A DNA stretch of 64,000 bases from JADLBR01 sp964651705. Its GTDB lineage: Bacteria; Verrucomicrobiota; Verrucomicrobiia; JADLBR01. The notes under the pieces are model-generated. The model searched no databases, had not been told where the DNA came from, and was given only the letters and a program-made list of their open reading frames with translations. Below are positions 50,479 to 59,000 of this stretch, piece after piece; position 1 is the first letter of the stretch; every line of letters begins with the position of its first letter. The stretch lies in NCBI GenBank assembly GCA_964651705.1, contig CAZYWZ010000002.1:62001-126000 (forward strand), written 5' to 3'. Position numbers and translations under genes: made by a program.

Positions 50479-52979
50479 ACACGTCCCCCGAAAGCGGCGC
50501 GGAGAAGCACCGCACCAAACCACCTTGGACTGCGGTGGCAGAGCCCCGCCAGGGGCGGCGACACCGCTTTGGAACCGCGCGGAGCGCGGCGCCGGCCGTG
50601 CCTGATCCCGGCTCTGCCGGACCAGAAAGCGGCGTCGGCGCTGCGCTCTGCCGCCGCACTCCAAAGGCCCGCGGCCGAGATGACGCGGCATCCTCGCCCG
50701 GTGCACCCTTTCGCGCGAAGTGCTGTGGAGTGCGGTGCGTCCCCGCACCGCTGTTCCGCGCGACCCGCCTCGCCGCCCAAGCCATCGCCGCCGCCACCGT
50801 TCTCCTCGCCGCCGCCATCGCCCTCGCCCCGCTCCCGCACCCCCTCCTCGAACCCCCACCCCAATCCCTCGAGCTCACCGACCGTCACGGCACCCTCCTC
50901 CGGGAGATCCTCGACGACGGACGCTACGCCAAACCCATCGCGCTCGAGGTCATCTCCCCTCACCTCATCCGCGCCACCCTCGCCGCAGAAGACAAGCGCT
51001 TCTACCGCCACCCCGGCGTCGATCCCCTCGCGATCGCCCGCGCCGCGTGGGACGGCATCCGCCACGGGCGCGTCGTCTCCGGCGGCTCCACCATCACGCA
51101 ACAATTGATCAAAATCACCTCTGGGGCCCGCGGCCGCCGCACCCCACGGAAGAAGCTCGTCGAGACGATCACCGCCATCAAGCTCGATGCGATCTGGTCA
51201 AAGGACCGCATCCTCGAGGCCTACCTCAATCGCGTGGATTATGGGAATTCGCGCCTCGGGTGCGCCGCCGCCGCACGGTTCTATTTCGATAAGCCCGCCG
51301 CAGACCTGTCTGTCGCCGAGGGCGCCCAGCTCGCCGCCCTCCCCCGCTCGCCCGCCCACCTCAACCCGCTACGCCACCCCTCCGCCGCCCGCGACGCCCA
51401 GCAACTCGTCCTCGGCCGAATGCTGCGCAACCGCTGGATCTCCTTCGGCGACTACCTCGCCGCACTGGATGAGCATGTCGATCCCGGTGCCCGCCGCGTC
51501 GTCTTTCGCGCGCCGCACTTCGCCGACCTCGCCCTCGCCCGGGCCGACGCGCGCACCGGCCTCGCCGCCACCGCCCTCGACCTCGACCTCAACGCCCTTA
51601 TCGAAGAAAGGCTCCGCTCCCGCCTCGCGGCGCTCGCCGATTGCCGCGTCTCGAATGGCGCCGCCGTCGTCATCGACAACCGGACCGGCGAACTCCTCGC
51701 CCTAGTCGGTTCGGAAAACTACTTCCGCCCGGGATGCGGCCAGGTCAACGCCGCCACCGCCCCGCGCTCCGCGGGCTCCACGCTCAAGCCTTTCACCTAC
51801 CTCCTCGCCATCGAGCGCGGTCACACCCCGGCCACCATCCTGGCCGACATCCCGTCCGAATTCCCGACCCCGACCGGCATGTTCCGCCCCGTCAACTTCG
51901 ACCAGTCCTTCCGCGGCCCGGTCCGCCTCCGCACCGCCCTCGCCAACTCCCTCAACGTGCCCGCCGTCCGTCTCCTCGCCAGCCTCGGGGGCCCCGGCAC
52001 CCTCGCCGAGGCCCTCCGCGCCTCCGGCCTCACCTCGCTGCACCACCCCGCGGATCACTACGGTCTCGGCCTGACGATCGGCAATGCCGAGGTCTGCCTC
52101 CTCGAACTCGCCAACGCCTACGCCTGCCTCGCCCGCCTCGGCCTGTACCGACCGCTGCGCCTCTTCGCCGACGGACCCGCCCCGGACGCCCCAGTCGAGC
52201 GCCGGCTATTCGACCCCGATGCCGCATGGCTCATCGCCGATATCCTCAACGATGACTTCGCCCGGGCCCCCGCCTTCGGTCCGCGCTCCGGCCTCTCCAT
52301 CGGCTTCCCCGTCGCGTGCAAGACCGGCACCAGCTCCGATTTCCGCGACAACTGGGCCTTCGGTTTCACGCCCGAATTCACCGTCGGCGTCTGGGTCGGC
52401 AACTTCGACGGCTCTCCCATGCGCGGCGTCTCGGGCGTCACCGGCGCCGCGCCGCTGCTCCGCGATATCTTCCGCCACCTCCGACAGACCCGCGGCACCA
52501 CCTGGTACCCCAAACCCCATCGCATCGTCGAAGCCAAGATCCATCCCATCAGCGGCAAGCGAACCCGACCCGGCCAGCCCGGCATCACCGAACGCTTCGT
52601 CGCGCCCAACCTGCCACCCCTAGATTCCCCCGCCGATTACGATGCCCACGGCAGGCCCCGCCTCGGCGAGGAATTCGCCGCTTGGCTCGCCGCCGCCAAG
52701 CCCGCCCACCTCGCCTCCGCTTCGCCCGACTCCCCCACGATCCTCTCGCCCCGCGACGGCGCCACCTATTTCCTCGATCCCGATCTCCCCGGCTCCCACA
52801 CCCTCCCCCTGCGCGCCAATGTCCCAACGCCCCTGGCATGGCACAGCGATACCCTCGCCATCGAGGATCGCCCCGACGGCCCCCTCGCACGGCTCACCAT
52901 CGGTCGCCACCACATCTTCGCCCAAGACCCGCAGACCGGCCGCCAGACCCGCTCCTCCATCGAGGTCCGCGGGATGTGA
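50475..52979 (+). CDS. pbpC: Penicillin-binding protein 1C with repeat-derived N-terminal extension
   Basis: The bifunctional enzyme has a transmembrane anchor (AAQAIAAATVLLAAAIALAP). The GT51 glycosyltransferase has AAEDKRFYRHPGVDP, GGSTITQQLIK and EAYLNRVDYG. The transpeptidase has SAGSTLKPFTY (Ser nucleophile), SLN and KTGTS, and a BiPBP_C tail follows. It polymerises and crosslinks peptidoglycan. The ATG at 50475 overlaps the macroglobulin stop (ATGA) and is in frame. About 90 residues between it and the membrane helix are encoded by inserted repeat elements. A GTG at 50730, inside the repeat, would give a normal-length 749-residue protein and may be the start actually used. Confidence 0.92.
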   Translation: MNTSPESGAEKHRTKPPWTAVAEPRQGRRHRFGTARSAAPAVPDPGSAGPESGVGAALCRRTPKARGRDDAASSPGAPFRAKCCGVRCVPAPLFRATRLAAQAIAAATVLLAAAIALAPLPHPLLEPPPQSLELTDRHGTLLREILDDGRYAKPIALEVISPHLIRATLAAEDKRFYRHPGVDPLAIARAAWDGIRHGRVVSGGSTITQQLIKITSGARGRRTPRKKLVETITAIKLDAIWSKDRILEAYLNRVDYGNSRLGCAAAARFYFDKPAADLSVAEGAQLAALPRSPAHLNPLRHPSAARDAQQLVLGRMLRNRWISFGDYLAALDEHVDPGARRVVFRAPHFADLALARADARTGLAATALDLDLNALIEERLRSRLAALADCRVSNGAAVVIDNRTGELLALVGSENYFRPGCGQVNAATAPRSAGSTLKPFTYLLAIERGHTPATILADIPSEFPTPTGMFRPVNFDQSFRGPVRLRTALANSLNVPAVRLLASLGGPGTLAEALRASGLTSLHHPADHYGLGLTIGNAEVCLLELANAYACLARLGLYRPLRLFADGPAPDAPVERRLFDPDAAWLIADILNDDFARAPAFGPRSGLSIGFPVACKTGTSSDFRDNWAFGFTPEFTVGVWVGNFDGSPMRGVSGVTGAAPLLRDIFRHLRQTRGTTWYPKPHRIVEAKIHPISGKRTRPGQPGITERFVAPNLPPLDSPADYDAHGRPRLGEEFAAWLAAAKPAHLASASPDSPTILSPRDGATYFLDPDLPGSHTLPLRANVPTPLAWHSDTLAIEDRPDGPLARLTIGRHHIFAQDPQTGRQTRSSIEVRGM
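50490..50757. repeat. Composite repeat insertion in the 5' end of pbpC
   Basis: A degenerate left arm (AAAGCGGCGCGGAGAAGCAC, about 50494) and a good right arm (50726-50754) of the AAAGCGGTGCGG family enclose an element of another family at 50524-50665. The latter starts TTGGACTGCGGTGGCAGAGC and ends CCGCCGCACTCCAAA. The whole insertion keeps the pbpC frame open. Confidence 0.85.
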
Positions 52980-53123
52980 TTGCCGCCGCGAAGATCCGTG
53001 GCCCATCGGGCAACAGATGGGCCGCGCGCACTGGAACTCCCGAGGTCTCGCGACCGTGGCGACAGCCGGAACTTTCGGGCTATCCCGTGCCCCGCACGCG
53101 GGGCACCACCGGGGCGGAAACTC

Positions 53124-53186
53124 GTAGGCTGCGCCTTGGCGCACGCCGCCGAATCAAATGTCCGCGTGCGCCAAGGGGCAGCCTAC
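53124..53186. repeat. 63-bp inverted repeat, GTAGGCTGCGCC family, copy 2
   Basis: This copy matches 26071-26133, with homologous flanks on both sides. It lies downstream of pbpC, in the 262-bp convergent gap before the beta-helix gene. Confidence 0.85.
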
Positions 53187-53207
53187 ATCGCGACCCAATT
53201 TTCGAGT

Positions 53208-53246
53208 CAGCCTGTCGGACCTGGCAAGCTCCGACAGCCTCCTAGG
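53208..53246. repeat. GTCGGACTTG hairpin, dispersed family
   Basis: CAGCCTGTCGGACCTGGCAA and the following CTCCGACAGCCTCCTAGG form a stem-loop next to the stop of the beta-helix gene on the minus strand. It could act as a bidirectional terminator, but there is no U tract. Confidence 0.7.
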
Positions 53247-56133
53247 GCGACATCGGCGCCACCTCGACATCATCCACAAAGAACTCCGCCGCCCCGGTCG
53301 CCGTCGAGCTGAACCCCACCCAGCGTAGCCGTTCAAAGCCCGCGTCGCAGCCCAACCTCTCGAAACGCTTGGCCTTGCGCCCCGCCGGCCGGATCTCGAG
53401 ATCCCATTCCCCACCGGGCTTCTCCCCCTTGCGCCATAGGATCACGAATTCGACCCACGCCCGAGCCGGGATCTCGGTCTTCGGCCCATTGCGAATCTGC
53501 ACCCCCCCCTTCGCATCGATCGATATCGAGGGCCCCACCTTGTACGGGCTGCCATCCGTCCGCCACTCGTAGTAGAGGACGGCGCCGGGCTCATGGAACA
53601 GCGACCACCGGCCCCGATGCGCCACCGCGTCGATCGCGGGCCTCCAATACGCGTGCGGCGCCCACGAGGGATTCACACCCGCCGCGTCGGCAAAGATCAG
53701 GCTCCTCTTCCCGGTCGCAGCGCGCTTGTCCGTCACGCGCACCGTCCCCTTGTCCCCATCTTCCTTCACGGACGCCATGTCCGGCACGCTCCCCACCGGG
53801 GTCTCCTCGAATCCATCCGCGATCGGCTGCGGCGCCGGCGCGGGCGGATAGCAGCGCGGCCAGCGCGCCGGATCCATGTCGGCCGCCTCCCGGTGGCCCT
53901 CGATCCGTCCCGCGCCCGAGACATCAAATGGCTCGAAACCCAGCGCCAGCGCCGGTGAATCCTTCGCCAGAGTGAAATCCCCCTCCCCGGGGGCGCAAAA
54001 CTTCGGATCCGCGACCACGGATCCCCTGTCAAATCCCTGCGCCTGCCAGCCCGCCAGATCCTTGTCCAAGAACGTCGGGGCCTTCCCTCCATTCCAATAG
54101 AGATTCTTTTCCAATTGGAAGAAATCGCTCCCGGCCCGATCCTTGAACGGACCCCAGTTGCGCTCGACTACCGATGTCCCCTCCCACCCAAACACGATGT
54201 TCTTCTCGAAACGGAACGCATGCCGATCCTGCAGGGTCGGGGCGGTCTTTGGCTTGTTCAGCTTCGCCGCGTAGAAGGCCCCGGCGCCCGCGTTCGCGAT
54301 GATGTTGTTCCGGAAGATGTTCGCCTCCCCGTAGTGCTGGTGGAAGCCGCCGTCCTGCGTGCGATAGACGAGATTCTTCTCCATGAGCATATCCGATGTG
54401 CCCTCGTCAGGATATAGGCCCCAGCCGCCATAGCTGTATCGGCTCACGTCGTGGATGCGGTTGAACCGGAGCACCGTGCCGGGGGACAGCCCGAGGGTGT
54501 AGATGCCGCCCATGTCGCTGAGCACCGTCTGGCCGATGTCGTGGATGTGGTTCCACTCGATGCGGTTGTCGTGCGCCCCGCTCGGGCCGTATCCCCATGA
54601 CCATCCCACGGAGATCCCCGTGTAATACAGGTCGTAGATGTGATTGTGCTCGACCACGGAGTGCGCGGCGTGGCCAACCCACACGCCCACGGCACCCGCG
54701 TGCAATCGCCCGCCGTGCGCGATCAGGTTGTCCCGGACGACATTCCGCAGCGCATTCTCCTCCTCCTTCCCGGGCCGCCGCTCCGTCCCGATCTTCACCC
54801 CGCCAGCGCCCAGATCCTCAAAACGGCATCCCTCGATCACGTTGTCGGCACACCGCGCGCCAAACTCCGCGCCATATGTCCCCAGCTGCCGGAAGACGCA
54901 CCCCCGCAGCGCGCAGTGCGACGCGCCCTCCGCCCATAGCGCGCCGGGGATCCGCGTGGCCGCCTGCACCATGCTGCTGCCCTCGGGCGGAATCACCGTA
55001 TTGCTATGTGAAAAGACCAGCCCCCGGAACTCGATGTGGCTCGCGCCCTCCAGCGCCACCAACCGCTCCAGCCGCGGAGCGATCACCTCGCTGGCCTCCG
55101 GTGCCTCCCCCGCTTTCGGGATGTATGTCAACATCCCCTTCCCCCGATCCAGATACCACTGCCCCGGCTCCGTAAGCGCCTCGGCCACGTTGTCCACCAG
55201 ATACCGCATCCCCCCAGACAGTTGGCCAAAATACATCGCCGAGCGCGTCGGGCCCGTGAACCGCACCACGTTGTCCTCGATCGCTCGGATCCGCAGGATC
55301 GAGGTGAACCACGGATGGAACGCCATCACCTCGACATCGCCGAGGTTGCGCCAATCCTCGCGGATGTCCCCGGCGCGAAAGCGAAACGCGTCGTCCGCCT
55401 GCTCTTTGCCATCTTTCCCCATCGGTCGCGGCACCCTCCCCCGAATGAAATAGAATCCCTCCTTCGGTAGCCTCGGACGAAATCGCCGCTCCCCGCCCAC
55501 GAATAGCTGCGCGAACGCCCACTTCCCGATCGCCACTTCCGGAAGCGCGGCCTGCCACTTCCCGCCCACCACCTTCCAATCCGTGATCCGAGAACCACCG
55601 CTGAGCACCGGCACCTCCCCCGGATACGCCATGTATACCACCGGGCCCTTCACCGTCCCAGAATCCTCGGCCCCGAATGCCAGCGTCTCCCCAAGAAAAT
55701 AGGTCCCCCCGCGCAAAACCACGGTCGCCGGTTGGTCCGCCGCCGCTTTCCTCCGATCCCGAACCGCATCCCGCGCCCTCCCCAGAGTCGCAAATGGCCC
55801 GTCCGTCCTCGCCTCATTCGGTGCCGCAAGCCGCCCCGTCCATCGATCATCCCCCATCGGCGAAACGAAAAAGTCCACCGGGGGCAACTCCACCACCGCC
55901 GGCACCGCCGCGGCGGGAACCCCCGCCCGCTTCGGTGCCGCCCGCTCAGACCCCGCCTTGTCCTCAGGCGAAGCCGGGGTCTTCGGCGCCGATTCTTCCT
56001 GGGGCGCAACCTGCGGCGCCGGAGCCGGCTTTCGCCCCTCGTCTTCCCGCCTCCCCACCTCCGGAAATTCCCCGCAACCCACCAGCACCCCCGCCATTAC
56101 CAAAAGCCACGCGCCGAGAGATGAGAACCTCAT
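53242..56133 (-). CDS. Right-handed beta-helix lipoprotein, probable polysaccharide-active
   Basis: This 963-residue protein starts at ATG 56133 after AAGGGGGG. Its lipoprotein signal ends at LVGC (Cys about 20) and a Pro/Ala/Glu-rich linker follows to about residue 85. Then come VDFFVSPMGDDRWTGRLAAP and ATLGRARDAVRD, the usual opening of beta-helix proteins. Rungs follow from about 290 to 700 (SHIEFRGLVFSHSNTVI, NVIEGCRFEDLGAGGVKIG, SVVEHNHIYDLYYTGISVG), and finally a C-terminal beta-sandwich like a carbohydrate-binding module. Such proteins include polysaccharide lyases and epimerases. No specific catalytic set can be named. The upstream open frame beyond 56133 is repeat DNA. Confidence 0.85.
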   Translation of the reverse strand: MRFSSLGAWLLVMAGVLVGCGEFPEVGRREDEGRKPAPAPQVAPQEESAPKTPASPEDKAGSERAAPKRAGVPAAAVPAVVELPPVDFFVSPMGDDRWTGRLAAPNEARTDGPFATLGRARDAVRDRRKAAADQPATVVLRGGTYFLGETLAFGAEDSGTVKGPVVYMAYPGEVPVLSGGSRITDWKVVGGKWQAALPEVAIGKWAFAQLFVGGERRFRPRLPKEGFYFIRGRVPRPMGKDGKEQADDAFRFRAGDIREDWRNLGDVEVMAFHPWFTSILRIRAIEDNVVRFTGPTRSAMYFGQLSGGMRYLVDNVAEALTEPGQWYLDRGKGMLTYIPKAGEAPEASEVIAPRLERLVALEGASHIEFRGLVFSHSNTVIPPEGSSMVQAATRIPGALWAEGASHCALRGCVFRQLGTYGAEFGARCADNVIEGCRFEDLGAGGVKIGTERRPGKEEENALRNVVRDNLIAHGGRLHAGAVGVWVGHAAHSVVEHNHIYDLYYTGISVGWSWGYGPSGAHDNRIEWNHIHDIGQTVLSDMGGIYTLGLSPGTVLRFNRIHDVSRYSYGGWGLYPDEGTSDMLMEKNLVYRTQDGGFHQHYGEANIFRNNIIANAGAGAFYAAKLNKPKTAPTLQDRHAFRFEKNIVFGWEGTSVVERNWGPFKDRAGSDFFQLEKNLYWNGGKAPTFLDKDLAGWQAQGFDRGSVVADPKFCAPGEGDFTLAKDSPALALGFEPFDVSGAGRIEGHREAADMDPARWPRCYPPAPAPQPIADGFEETPVGSVPDMASVKEDGDKGTVRVTDKRAATGKRSLIFADAAGVNPSWAPHAYWRPAIDAVAHRGRWSLFHEPGAVLYYEWRTDGSPYKVGPSISIDAKGGVQIRNGPKTEIPARAWVEFVILWRKGEKPGGEWDLEIRPAGRKAKRFERLGCDAGFERLRWVGFSSTATGAAEFFVDDVEVAPMSP

Positions 56134-56297
56134 CCCCCCTTGATACCCAAGGCGCTCGCACACTGTCGAACGGATTCGCCCGGGAGCCTGTCTCGATCGA
56201 GTGCGCGCCGCATCATTCCTGTGGAAACTTCCCAAGACGTGTCGGCATCCTTGTGCTGCATGCAGACCCAATGGGCGCCGTGGGCGGAACGCGAACC

Positions 56298-56431
56298 TTG
56301 GACTGCGGTGGCAGAGCCCCGCCAGGGGCGGCGACACCGCTTTAGCCCCGCGTGGAACGCGGCGTGGGCCTCGGCGGCCGCTCCCGGCTCCGCCGGACGA
56401 CAAAGCGGCGTCGTTGCCGCCGCACTCCAAA
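56298..56431. repeat. TTGGACTGCGG-family inverted element
   Basis: TTGGACTGCGGTGGCAGAGC at the left and AAAGCGGCGTCGTTGCCGCC GCACTCCAA at the right resemble the element inside pbpC (50524-50665) and 61781-61903. It lies in the 549-bp gap between the beta-helix gene and the glycosyltransferase, which otherwise contains only further repeats. Confidence 0.8.
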
Positions 56432-56535
56432 AGTCCGCGCTCCCCCGCCTTGGACTGCGGCAGTCTGACTGCCGCCTTCGATGCGTTCCGGGCGAGAGGT
56501 GCGATTCGCTGTCCAGCGCTCGTCCAGGGCCGCCT

Positions 56536-56603
56536 TGGAAGGCGCAAGTGCTTTATTTTCAGATTATTATTTGAACAAGTCCCGTCCAAAAGAATATCCG
56601 CGG
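56536..56603 (+). repeat. Dispersed repeat with CAGATTATTATTTG core
   Basis: GGCGCAAGTGCTTTATTTTC and the following AGATTATTATTTGAAC match the minus strand of 34316-34371. ATCCGCGG follows in both. Confidence 0.65.
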
Positions 56604-56682
56604 CATCCGCGATATCCGTGGTTCCAAGTTTCAGGCCTGGGGCGCAAAATGGGTTTCGCGCCCCACACACCCACCAGATCCC

Positions 56683-57936
56683 TCACCCAACCTCCAACAA
56701 TCGCCCCACCTCCTCCGGAGCCATCTGTCGGGCCACCAATCCCCGCACCCGATGGCACGCCGCGGCCACATCCGCGGAACCGATCAATCGGCGCAGCGCG
56801 TCCCCCACGGCTTCGGCCCGGAACCGCCGAGGCCGCAGCTGCGCCGCCACCCCCAGCCGCTCCAGGCGCCACGCGTTGTCCGGCTGATCGTGCGCCATCG
56901 GCATCAGTAGTTGCGGCACCCCGGCAGACAACCCCTGCGAGCACGTGCCTATCCCCCCATGATGCACCACGGCCGCACATCGGCCAAACACTTGCCCGAA
57001 CGGCGCGTACTCGAAATGCGCCGATCCCGCGGGTAACCGCGCCGGCACCTGTCCCGCGTGCCCCGTCACCAGCAGCGCCCGCCTCCCGATCCGGCGGCAC
57101 CCCGCGACTGCCTCGGCAAGAAACTCTCGCGCATGCACGTTGGCCGATCCCGGCGTGACCAGCACCGGCGGCTCTCCCGCCCCGAGAAATGCCTCCAGTT
57201 CTTTGCCCACCGGCCTAGCGTCACCAAGATCGTACAGCGGGAATCGGGTCAGCACCGTCTGCGCGGGCCAATCGCCGTGCAGCGGCGCAAACCACTCGGG
57301 GAACATCGCCAGCACCCGATCCGGCGACATCCACCAATCCCACATCACGCCCCGGATCGGTTTCTGCAAACCAAATGATCGGCGCATCGCATTCACAGGC
57401 CCCGCCATCAGCTGATCCACCCTCCAGTGCACCAGCCCAAAAAATACCCGGCGCATCCAGAGCGGCGCCCGCTTCAACCACCCCAGCCCCGAGCGCAGGA
57501 TCGGTGCGTCGTCGACGCCCATGAATACCGATGGCTGAAGCTGCACCGTCACCAGCGGCACCCGATCCGCCTCCGCCACGATCCGGGCCCCGAACGCCAA
57601 GCCGCCCGCCACCAGCACCGTCCTTCCGGGCACGACCTCATCCCGTATCGCCGGAACCATCACCCTCGCCCAGAGCGGCAATTGGCCCGCCAGCAATTCA
57701 AACGCCCGGTCCGGATGCCACAGGTCCGGATTCTGAATCACCCGCTCCGCGTCCTCCGCCACACCGACCCCCACCGTCCGAAACCCCGCCATCTTCGGCA
57801 GATCCTCCACCCCCGCATGGGTGATGCATACCACCTCATGACCCGCGCCGCGCGCCAGCCCCGCCAGCCAGAGCAGCGGGTTCACGTCACCCGCACTCCC
57901 CAACGGCACAAATATGTAACGCCTCGCCTCTGCCAT
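56683..57936 (-). CDS. UGT/GT1-type glycosyltransferase
   Basis: This 417-residue protein is a two-domain GT-B glycosyltransferase. The N-terminal domain opens YIFVPLGSAGDVNPLLWLA, the acceptor-side GxxGDxxP pattern. The C-terminal domain contains VLVTPGSANVHAREFLAE and AAVVHHGGIGTCSQGLSAGVPQLLMPMAHDQPDNA, the UDP-sugar binding signature of the GT1 family with its HxGG and D-Q residues. Members glycosylate lipids, carotenoids, sterols or small metabolites. The acceptor here is unknown. The ATG at 57936 gives the domain directly; an upstream ATG at 57999 would add 21 residues. Confidence 0.9.
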   Translation of the reverse strand: MAEARRYIFVPLGSAGDVNPLLWLAGLARGAGHEVVCITHAGVEDLPKMAGFRTVGVGVAEDAERVIQNPDLWHPDRAFELLAGQLPLWARVMVPAIRDEVVPGRTVLVAGGLAFGARIVAEADRVPLVTVQLQPSVFMGVDDAPILRSGLGWLKRAPLWMRRVFFGLVHWRVDQLMAGPVNAMRRSFGLQKPIRGVMWDWWMSPDRVLAMFPEWFAPLHGDWPAQTVLTRFPLYDLGDARPVGKELEAFLGAGEPPVLVTPGSANVHAREFLAEAVAGCRRIGRRALLVTGHAGQVPARLPAGSAHFEYAPFGQVFGRCAAVVHHGGIGTCSQGLSAGVPQLLMPMAHDQPDNAWRLERLGVAAQLRPRRFRAEAVGDALRRLIGSADVAAACHRVRGLVARQMAPEEVGRLLEVG

Positions 57937-58153
57937 CGCATGCTCGCCGTTGCCCACCATCATGCGCCACCAACCCACCGCGCGCAACTGCCTCGACACG
58001 TCACCGAAGCGCCCGCCATGGCGGGTAGACTCCGGCCCTTCCCTGCGAATCTATTTGCCAGATGCCCCCGTCCCAATCCGTGTGAATCCGTGTCCATCCG
58101 TGGTTCATCTCCGCCATCAATGCCAAACCGTTCGCGGCCCTTTGGCTTTCCAG

Positions 58154-58190
58154 CAGCCCGTCGGACTTGCCAAAGTCCCACAGGATGCTA
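58154..58190. repeat. GTCGGACTTG hairpin, dispersed family
   Basis: CAGCCCGTCGGACTTGCCAA and the following AGTCCCACAGGATGCTA match the copies at 6963 and 53208. It lies 15 bp before the DUF1573 gene. Upstream at 58077-58113 is a degenerate CCGTGTGAATCCGTGTCCAT tandem. Confidence 0.7.
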
Positions 58191-58205
58191 CCGCGCCACA
58201 GAACC

Positions 58206-58886
58206 ATGAGGCCCCCGCCGCACTCCCGCGCCCGCATCCCGACCCTCACGTTATTCCTGTGCGGCCTCCTCTCCTGCGCCCCATCCCACGCCCAGCTTGC
58301 CTGGGATACCACCCAGGTCGAGATGACCCCAGCCCCCGGTCAGACCAATATCTCCGCCACTTTTCACTTCCAGAACGTCGGCCAGCGGCCCGTCACGCTC
58401 TTCGGCCTCAAGGATGGCTGCGGTTGCTCCACATCCAACCTCACCCGGCGATCCTACGCGCCGGGCGAAACGGGTGACTTCACCCTGGCTTTCGCCGCGG
58501 ATGGCAAACCCGGCCATGTCGTCAAGCACGCCACCCTTCAGACCGATGACCCCTATCGGCCCAACGTCTACCTCGCCCTCGTCGCGAGCGTCCCGGAGAT
58601 CCTCACCGCCCGACCCACCTCTGTCCAATGGCGCGTCGGCGATCCCTCCACCGAGCGCATCGTCGAACTCACCCTCTCCGACGCCCCGGGCATCGCCATC
58701 GATTCAATCTCCAGCTCCGATCCCCAACTCCTCTCCCTCCGCTGCGAGGGCGAGGGCAGAACACGCCGCCTCATCATCGCGCCAAAGCGCACCGACCGGC
58801 CCGCGCGCGCCACCATACAGATCGATACCCGCTTCGCGCGCGGCATGCATCACCCCTACCGCGTCCACGCCGCGATCGTCCCCTGA
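58206..58886 (+). CDS. Exported DUF1573 protein
   Basis: This 226-residue protein has a signal peptide (ARIPTLTLFLCGLLSCAPSHA) and an N-terminal DUF1573 domain, an Ig-like sandwich. The conserved TNISATFHFQNVGQRPVTLFGLKDGCGCSTSNL and YAPGETGDFTLAF pattern is present, with the G-C-G-C motif that typifies the family. HVVKHATLQTDDPYRPNVYLALVA ends the first domain and a second beta domain follows. Function is unknown; members are exported in Bacteroidota and Verrucomicrobiota. The ATG at 58206 precedes an n-region of basic residues. The next gene starts 114 bp later on the same strand. Confidence 0.87.
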   Translation: MRPPPHSRARIPTLTLFLCGLLSCAPSHAQLAWDTTQVEMTPAPGQTNISATFHFQNVGQRPVTLFGLKDGCGCSTSNLTRRSYAPGETGDFTLAFAADGKPGHVVKHATLQTDDPYRPNVYLALVASVPEILTARPTSVQWRVGDPSTERIVELTLSDAPGIAIDSISSSDPQLLSLRCEGEGRTRRLIIAPKRTDRPARATIQIDTRFARGMHHPYRVHAAIVP

Positions 58887-59000
58887 GCCAATTGGCGCTA
58901 AGTTTTCCGCCAATCGCGGACACCGGCGCTCCCGTACCTCCCACGCCCAAGGATTTCGCCTTGCATCCCAATATCCTCACCCGATCCTTAGCACATCGGC

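Noticed and set aside
47629..50859. 1076-codon open frame on the minus strand opposite the macroglobulin gene
   Set aside because: It is a Gly/Ala/Arg-rich shadow of a gene with a thioester motif and signal peptide on the plus strand.
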